From Stomoxys calcitrans (taxonomy: Eukaryota > Arthropoda > Insecta > Diptera > Muscidae), in contig NC_081555.1 of the NCBI RefSeq assembly GCF_963082655.1, positions 175,435,896 through 175,499,895 of the forward strand: 64,000 bases of DNA, given 5' to 3'. Position 1 is the first letter of the stretch. Each line of letters starts with the position of its first letter. A program made the translations under genes and the position numbers. Under the pieces are notes generated by a model, which saw nothing but the letters and a program-made list of their open reading frames with translations, was not told where the DNA came from and ran no database searches. Shown here one piece after another: positions 58,026 to 64,000 of this stretch.

Positions 58026-58850
58026 AATATTAATCATTGAAAATCGCTTTATTGCTTTTCAAAATATTCCCCATTAAGATCTATAGACTTTTGCATGCGT
58101 TTGAACCAATTATTGAAGCACTTTTGTCACTCTGGTGGCTTCTGAAAGTATTCAAAAACGTTGACCTCTCATTTTATTTTTTACGTACGGTAATAAAAAG
58201 AAGTCATTCGGTGCCAAGTCAGGAGTAAACGGTGGATGACTCAAAAACGTTGACCTCTCATTTTATTTTTTACGAACGGTAATAAAAAGAAGTCATTCGG
58301 TGCCAAGTCAGGAGTAAACGGTAAATCGATGATTTGAGTGCTCAAAAATGCAGTGATTTCGAATTTCTTTCGATCAATCTACACGAGCCTTTTTTGAGCG
58401 ATTGACAAAGTGTATGGGATCCAATGCGAACAAATTTTTTTGACAATCAAATTTTCAAGCAATATCGAATGTATGCTGGTTCCACTAATGTCTAAGATTG
58501 TCTCAATCTCACGATAGGTCACATGATGATCTTGCTCTTGTGTGCGCACAGCATCAATGGTTTTTAGAACAACAACTGATTTTGGACGACCTTCACGAAA
58601 TTCGCCTGGGAGTGAACTACGACCACGCTTGAATTCACCATACCATCGATATACACTGGTCCTTAATGGAGCTTCATTGACAAAAATTAAGTTCATCGAT
58701 GCACTGTTGTTGAGTCAATCAATGTCGAAAGTTGTAAATAATAATCGCACAAACATGTCCACGATTTAATTCCTTTCTTACGCGAGATGAATCTTTCAAG
58801 TTACTGTAAACAACACAAATAGCGCTCATATGTCAAAACGTTCTGAGTAC
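58026..58850 (-). pseudogene. Mariner (DD34D-type) transposase, internally deleted
   Basis: From the right: a broken start (NFRH then LTQQQCIDELNF), then APLRTSVYRWYGEFKRGRSS, EGRPKSVVVLKTIDAVRTQ and YREIETILDISGTSIHSIL. This is the mariner helix-turn-helix region, continuing to SHWIPYTLSIAQK. Directly after that comes TAFLSTQIIDL and FTPDLAPNDFFLLPYVKNKM, the third catalytic motif. The section with the first two catalytic aspartates is gone. An 89-bp tandem duplication (58152-58240 and 58241-58322) repeats the third motif. The C-terminus NNWFKRMQKSIDLNGEYFEK is still readable. It cannot encode an active enzyme. Confidence 0.93.
58152..58322. repeat. 89-bp tandem duplication within the mariner relic
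   Basis: 'tcaaaaacgttgacctctca' to 'gtcaggagtaaacggt' occurs twice, starting at 58152 and 58241, with about one difference, so it is younger than most decay of the element. Confidence 0.95.
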
Positions 58851-58943
58851 ATATAACCTCAAAAATGTTAAGCTTTACGATAGAGCTCTCAGTTGGCCGA
58901 TTGCGATGCAAGGGTTGTCCAATCCCGAAATATAAAAGGCAAC

Positions 58944-60144
58944 ACTCGTATACATGTAGGCCGATCTGGACGATTTAGGACTCAGGCGAAAAAATGTTGG
59001 AAGTAGAGTACACATTTGAGATCTTTATTGTGGTCAAGCTTTGGAGACCATCCCAACGACAAAACAATGTTAGGAAGACCAATAATTTCTATTTGGCAAC
59101 CAAAAAGGTCTTGGGAAACTAATTATTCGATTTTTATAAGGAGAGAATCTTATCTCATACCTTAATTTTCCAAAAAAGTCGGATTTCCGAGAGTCGAAAG
59201 GTTTTGTTGGAGGGTTATTCCCCCGGGGATGGCAACTCCCTCGCAGAGCGGACATATAGACTGTACTTGACAATATGAGATTCAAACGAAAGCTGCTAGT
59301 TCAATGACCAGATGGGCGCCTCACTCCCAAAACCCCCAGAACAAATAAATAAAACCCCCTGAACAGATGGAAAGTATTTGGGAGTAAAGTACAGATGTGA
59401 CATCTTCATTGGAGTAACGTTTTTTTTTAGGGCGCGCCAACGCTCAAATTGGGCACTCCAAACGGTATTTGTTATATAATTTAAGAATTTTTTAAGGGAG
59501 CCAACCTTATCATCTACCTCAATTTTCAAAACCTTTTAATTTCAGCGATGTTTGAACCGATTTAAGAAAATTTTTGAGGGGGTCTCCCCCTTCAAAATCC
59601 GGCCGAGCGGACGTGCAGACCGATCTTGACAAGATGGGATTCTAATGAAAGGTAATTGGTAGTAGATTGAGAATCTGATTCTAAAATTTGGGAGCAACGA
59701 TGGTAAAGGTGGTCCCACCCCCAAAAACCTCTTGAGCGAATACATATGTGGAACGATCGGGACTATAAGGGACTTAGGTAAGTGAATTTTCGTTCAAAAT
59801 CGCACTGAGCGGACATGCAAACCGATCTTGACAATATTGGGACTCAAATGGTAGTAGATTGGGAATCCGATTCCAAAATTTGGGATTAATTTTGGGAAGG
59901 TTGGTCCCACCCCGAAAAAACTCCTGAGGATATACAACTGCGGACCGACCGGGACTATATTGGTCTCGGATGACAAATATTTTAGAGCAGAGTATCTTTA
60001 TTGGGGTAAAGTTTTTAAAGGGCTCCCCAACGCTTAAGAACCTTAGAGAGCACATGTAGAACAATAATTTCAATGTGGTACCTAAAAAGGTATTTGGTAC
60101 AAAATTCATCGATGTTGAAAGTGAGCGAACGTTATTCCATGCAC
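58944..60144. repeat. Complex repeat array, about 590-bp units
   Basis: Units similar to those at 52-53.8 kb, with landmarks 'ttggagtaacgttttt', 'gcgccaacgctca' and 'cgagcggacatatagac', then 'acaatatgagattcaaacga' and 'agtagattgagaatctga'. Minus-strand frames here (59.3-60.25 kb) have no domain. The array is interrupted by the non-LTR insertion at 60145. Confidence 0.75.
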
Positions 60145-60149
60145 TCTGA

Positions 60150-60680
60150 GGATGGGAAAATCCACATCGTTTGGGTGCCGGGCCATAACGGAGTAAGGGG
60201 AAATGAAAGAGCAGACGATTTAGCGGTGAAGGCCAGAGGACTGCCGTCAATAAACTTGGTTAACCCGAAGCCTTTCGGTTCGACGCAGTCCCATTTAAGG
60301 GAGCGGGCGACAAATGCGCATGCAACATTGTGGAACAGCGAAACGGTCGGTATGATGGTGAAAATCCTATCCAGATCATGAGAAGACGAGGCTATTACTG
60401 AAAGGAAGCAAGAAGGGGGTCGGTATAGTTATTGGTATCATAACGGGACACATAGGACTACGAGCTCACTTATGTAAAATCCATGCGGCAAGTGATAGCA
60501 CGTGTAGGGCATGCGGGGAAGATGATTAAACGTTGGAGCATATCCTTTGTCATTGGCCGGCTTTCGTGTCTAACATATACCGGCACTTAGGTGGAGACAC
60601 AATACCAGACATGAACCAACTTAGGGGAGTGGTATTGAAAACAATTAAGGATTTTGTAATAGCACGGAATTCCTAAATTA
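60150..60680 (+). pseudogene. RNase H and knuckle region of family-1 ORF2
   Basis: The frame from 60073 to 60381 reads HSEDGKIHIVWVPGHNGVRG and NERADDLAVKARGLPSINLV, the C-terminal half of retrotransposon RNase H with the DD in ERADD and an intact histidine in PGH. Then frameshifts; the later pieces give GIITGHIGLRAHLCKI and a Cys/His cluster (STCRACGED...LEHILCHWPAF). The catalytic N-terminal strands of RNase H and the reverse transcriptase are missing, as expected for 5' truncation. Confidence 0.9.
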
Positions 60681-60708
60681 AAATGTTCTTTCTAGAGGTT
60701 ACTTTATA

Positions 60709-60923
60709 TTGGGTTGCCCAAAAAGTAATTGCGGATTTTTTAATAAAACTTAGAATGAACTTTAATCAAATATACTTTTTTTACACTTTTTTTCTAAAGC
60801 AAGCTAAAAGTAACAGCTGATAACTGACAGAAGAAAGAATGCAATTACAGAGTCACAAGCTGTGAAAAAATTTGTCAACGCCGACTAAATGAAAAATCCG
60901 CAATTACTTTTTGGGCAACCCAA
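60709..60923. mobile_element. Mariner-type MITE, copy D, inside the non-LTR element
   Basis: The ends TTGGGTTGCCCAAAAAGTAA and its reverse complement are intact, with TA at 60707-60708 and 60924-60925. At 215 bp it is shorter than the other copies because a stretch near the left end ('aaagaaagtaaatgcatt') is missing. Confidence 0.96.
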
Positions 60924-60983
60924 TAGTTTGTAAAGCGCGCAACAAGCCGATTACTGGCTTGGGTGTATGTCCATAGTGGCATG

Positions 60984-61265
60984 CAATTGCCAATTTTGCC
61001 CATGAACATTCCACTAAGGAACAGGAGCAAACTTCTCACATACCAATGAGTGCAGTCCGATTCAAGTTTAAGCTCTATGATAAGGGGCCTCCTTTTTCTA
61101 GCCGAGTCCGAACGGCGTACCGCAGTGCGACACCTCTTTTGGAGAGAAGTTTTATATGGCATAGTACCTCACAAATGTTGCCAGCATTAGAAGGGGAAAA
61201 CCACCGCTGAAAATTTTTTCTGATGATCTCGCCGGGATTTGAACCTCTGCGCTACGGTGGCCTCC
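60984..61265 (-). mobile_element. tRNA-derived SINE, copy 4, best preserved
   Basis: CATAGTGGCATG occurs at 60972-60983 and 61266-61277, a perfect 12-bp target-site duplication. Minus-strand order: 'ggaggccaccgtagcgcaga', then GGTTCAAATCCCGG (a near-perfect pol III B box), 'agcggtggttttccccttct', 'tctctccaaaagaggtgt', 'cactgcggtacgccgttcgg', and an end in 'aattggcaattgc'. The piece between the A and B boxes is shortened. It probably moves using a LINE's enzymes. Confidence 0.93.
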
Positions 61266-61330
61266 CATAGTGGCATGGACGGATTAATATCTGAACTTTT
61301 TTTCGACCTAACCTAACCTATTCCATGTAC

Positions 61331-61913
61331 TTATTTTCACATAAGCCAATCTACAGCATTGTGAAGCGATTTGAATAAATTTTTGGGGGAAAATCCCCCA
61401 TCCAAAAGCTCACGGAACGAACATTTAGGCCGCGCTTGACAGTATGAGATTCAAACGAAAAGAATTTGAAAAAAGATTAGGAATCTGACACCATACCTTG
61501 GGGTCAATGACCAAACCAACGTTCCAAACCCAAAAGGTTCGTGAGTAAACAATCGTATAGACCGATCTGGACCAAATGGGACTATGAAACCAATTCATTA
61601 GGTTAAGTTTTTGGAGGCCGCGCCAGCGACCAAAAATCTTTGAAAGGACATATAGACCAATGAGTTCCATTTGCCACCCCAAAAAGTATTTGAAACATAG
61701 TGCATCGATTCATAAGGGGAGCAGACCTTATTCAATAAACTTATTTCCACATATATCCGATCTTTGAGGACTATGAAGCGATTTAAGTAAATATTTGGGT
61801 ATAATCCCCTTGTCAATACGTGACTCAACTGAAAGGTATTTGGAAATAAGTTGAGAATATGAAACTAACCATCATGGATAAAACAGATGGACCGTCTATG
61901 GCAATATGGGACT
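61331..61913. repeat. Complex repeat array, continuation
   Basis: The same units continue after the non-LTR insertion: 'gacagtatgagattcaaacg', 'gtttttggaggccgcgccag', 'gcatcgattcataaggggag'. Frames within carry no domain. Confidence 0.7.
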
Positions 61914-62150
61914 CAGACAAAAAGTATTTCAATGTAGAGTATGGTTAGGTTAGGTTAGGTTGAAAAGAGGGTGCAGATATTAATCCGCTCCATGCCACTG
62001 TGGATTTACACCTAAGCCAATAATCGGCTTGTTGTGCGCTCCGATTACTGGCTTAGGTGTATGTCCACAGTGGCATGGGGCGGATTAATATCTGCACCCT
62101 CTTTTCAACCTAACCTAACCATACTCTACATTGAAATACTTTTTGTCTGA
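61914..62150. repeat. 237-bp palindrome of non-LTR 3' tails with flanking DNA
   Basis: The left arm (61914-62027) and right arm (62041-62150) are inverted copies around a 13-base centre. Each arm holds, from outside in, 'cagacaaaaagtatttcaat', 'gtagagtatg', a TTAGG run (three-plus repeats left, two-plus right), and a family-1 3' tail in opposite orientations. The outer 25-30 bp are host repeat rather than tail. Confidence 0.93.
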
Positions 62151-62215
62151 CACCCATATTGGCATGGGGCGAATTTATATCTGAACGCTCTTTTTAACCT
62201 AACCTAACCTAGGGT
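62151..62215 (+). mobile_element. Third non-LTR tail copy, diverged
   Basis: 'ttggcatggggcgaatttat', then 'atctgaacgctctttttaac' and CTAACCTAACCTAG. A very short 5'-truncated copy or a partial duplication of the neighbouring tail. Confidence 0.7.
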
Positions 62216-63415
62216 ATGGATGGGACAACCAAACTTAGGGTCGAGATTTTAGCCAACCAGTAGTAGGAGCAGAAATGACGAAGAAATTTTCTTCGTTTTT
62301 TTAAAAACTTTAATTTTTATTCTCTTATAGATTTGCACTGAAATTTTTTTATGACGATTGGAACGTTAGCGTGATGTAGTCATATGGCAATCTTTACCAT
62401 AAAACGAAACAGTAGCAAATTTTCTCAAAGACTAGCGTTTATACTCAAGGTTATGGCAAAAGGTATCTACACTTGATATCGGACAAGTTGCTAAGCAATC
62501 AATGAACAGAGTATGGAAATCCCCTTTTGGTATTTTTGCTTGATTGGCTAATTAATCCATAAAAATAAAAATAAACACTTTTTATAGTTAGTGAAAATCT
62601 AATCGCAACGAAAAAAAAAATACAATTGATTAAATGCCACACGCTTGCACCTGATAGATGTACAGAGCGCAACGATTTCTACAAAGGTGTTAAAATGTTG
62701 GGGAATAAATTCAAGGCAGAGCTATTGGCCTTTTCTCGGAATTGTTGATGATAACGCTAACAACGAAAGTGACAATTTGAAAAAGCTACCTGCAACAAAT
62801 GGCCTACAAATACTCATACCAGTATTTTTGATAGAAGCATAAATGGGTTGAGTAAAGTTAGCAGATAGCCGGAAGTTAAGGTTGAATAGTCATTTATAGA
62901 AAAACACTTAAAGTTGCCTGTATGATTTTTCCCCGCCATTCATCTTCCTGTTGCCACTATCCCCCTTAGTGGCAAATTCCAAGAAATGAAAGCATGGAAA
63001 TGGGAAAAAGCAAATAAGAAAAATAAAAGCCTTTTCCACAACTGCCGAGAATTGAACCTTGGCAGATTGAGGGGAGAAATATTTGTTTTCTCCCCTCAAT
63101 CTGCCAGCTGTTTTCTCTAGCTGGAGGCATTTTGGGCGGAGTGTGGATATGAGTGGTTTGCTAGATAATATTCTTAGCCGTGTGTATCATCGCCCTCCGC
63201 ACAGTGTGTCAATTTATTATGCACCACATTTCACACAATGGCAAACGAAATAGACCATACATTTGCGAAATCATTTAAAATGTAACTGGGTTGTTGAGAG
63301 GATAATGGAAATGAACAAGAATGTTGTATTAAACAATGCTATAGAGCCTTGAAACACCATACCTGTCATATCAATGAAATTTTTATATTATAAGGTGATA
63401 ATGAAAATGGAATTC
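62216..63415. other. Non-coding DNA, no recognised gene
   Basis: AT-rich with scattered A-runs; a plus-strand frame at 62645-62842 and a minus one at 62908-63099 show no domain. The only distinct structure is the hairpin at 63060-63106. Confidence 0.45.
63060..63106. other. Perfect 20-bp hairpin with 7-base loop
   Basis: TGGCAGATTGAGGGGAGAAA (63060-63079) is the exact reverse complement of 63087-63106. Pairing stops at once on both outer sides, so the stem is shorter than a usual animal pre-miRNA stem. Confidence 0.95.
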
Positions 63416-64000
63416 CATTCTAGTCGGAATGCTTTAAAATATCGAACTAAGACCTCTAAGGTTGGTCTGGAATCAAACATAGGCTATATTAATTTTTGAT
63501 ATCGGGAGGGGGGCGGCCCCTCCCCCTTACCGCAAAAGTACTACCCAAAAATAAAAGTGTACCGATCGGTGCAATATGGGATTCAAATGAATCAAGAATA
63601 GAATACGAATTTCATAATAAAAGTTGGGTCTATGTACCTGGGAGTCCGCCCCAGCCCCAATACTCCTTAAAATAGGTTTATTTGACGATAATGACAATAT
63701 GGGACGCAAATGAAAGGTATTCGGGAGTAGATTGCGAATATGATCAGTAAGTAGGAATGGGCTTAATAATTTATTGATAACGGAAGGGGGCGGACCCTCC
63801 TCCGTTACCGCAAAAACACCACCCATAATCAAAAGTGGACCGATTTGGACAATATGGGTGTCAAGAGAAAATGTATGCGGAAGTAGATAACGAAACTGGC
63901 ATACAAATTTTTGTTGAAGTATAGGGGGTCACTCCACCCCCTATAATTTTTTGATATCGGGAGGGGGACGGCCCCTCCCCCTTACCACAAAAGTACTATC
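63416..64000. repeat. GGGACTCAAATGAAAGG-family units with G-rich/C-rich hairpins
   Basis: Three units, each containing 'gatatcgggaggggg', 'cggcccctcccccttaccgc' (or a variant) and 'aaaagtactaccc', at about 63498, 63777 and 63952. GGGAGGGG and CCCCTCCC can pair across about five bases. Units continue past the window end. Confidence 0.8.

Larger units (their letters stand above)
57986..58943 (-). mobile_element. Internally deleted mariner element
   Basis: The ends are inverted: 'ggcaacctttcttatttcgg' on the left, and the right end reads, as reverse complement, 'gttgccttttatatttcggg'. The element is about 0.96 kb, against about 1.3 kb for intact mariners. The minus-strand transposase is broken and lacks its middle. 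Confidence 0.88.
60145..61318 (+). mobile_element. 5'-truncated non-LTR element (family 1) with 12-bp target duplications
   Basis: TATTCCATGCAC at 60133-60144 and TATTCCATGTAC at 61319-61330 match at 11 of 12 positions. Between them are an RNase H domain, a knuckle region and a 3' tail ending CGACCTAACCTAACC. A MITE (60709) and a SINE (60984) sit inside the 3' part. Without them the insert is about 0.67 kb. Confidence 0.88.

Noticed and set aside
59774..60250. 158-codon minus-strand frame
   Set aside because: It spans GGGACTCAAATG-family repeat units and the antisense of the RNase H relic, so it is a shadow.
60984..61265. Possible tRNA gene because of a good B box
   Set aside because: The head is followed by a body shared with three other copies and flanked by target-site duplications, so it is a SINE; no cloverleaf can be completed.

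Overview
This is nuclear DNA of a higher fly. The best fit is a calyptrate/muscid dipteran (house fly, stable fly or horn fly type). The inference rests on the repeat families: DINE-1/INE-1-like Helitron-type elements (non-autonomous relatives of Helentrons), several Tc1/mariner lineages, a tRNA-derived SINE and 5'-truncated non-LTR retrotransposons, all in AT-rich DNA without operons or dense coding. No host protein-coding gene could be recognised with confidence. The window reads as intergenic or intronic DNA that has served repeatedly as a transposon landing site. The only non-repeat open reading frame worth flagging is a 149-codon minus-strand frame at 19111-19560, which looks like a small lysine-rich, possibly secreted protein.

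Layout. 1-5.7 kb: plain AT-rich DNA, a 224-bp tandem duplication, a DINE monomer block, a mariner fragment and a 0.5-kb fold-back element. 5.7-9.3 kb: a nested stack in which a DINE-like element is interrupted by a small mariner-type MITE and by a full-length but dead Tc1-like transposon, which itself holds a second copy of the MITE; a decayed reverse transcriptase follows. 9.7-14.6 kb: two tandem copies of a non-coding segment; the first was hit by a 2.5-kb repeat (itself hit by a SINE) and by an inverted-duplication mariner MITE. 16-22.9 kb: a maT-like transposase relic, a pogo-like MITE, the candidate small gene, two non-LTR relics and a 1.2-kb, 16-bp minisatellite built on AGTACT. 24.9-31.4 kb: a large DINE-like 156-bp array with higher-order structure, a SINE, mariner relics and a GC-rich 142-bp satellite.

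33.3-34.2 kb is a 30-bp minisatellite. 35.5-43.3 kb is almost wall-to-wall DINE-like elements, one of them splitting an RTE-like reverse transcriptase and one containing a 142-bp (AT)n tract. 43.3-48.4 kb holds non-LTR relics, an 0.8-kb fold-back element and unidentified degenerate coding-like DNA. 50-64 kb is dominated by a dispersed complex repeat marked by the motif GGGACTCAAATGAAAGG. Into it are inserted a second copy of the inverted-duplication MITE, an internally deleted mariner, and a 5'-truncated non-LTR element with clean target-site duplications that itself carries a MITE and a SINE.

Nothing here works together as a pathway. The biological interest is the record of insertion order, repeat birth and element architecture. 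Family names were assigned from motifs and remembered family structure; no database search was run, so subfamily labels are tentative.
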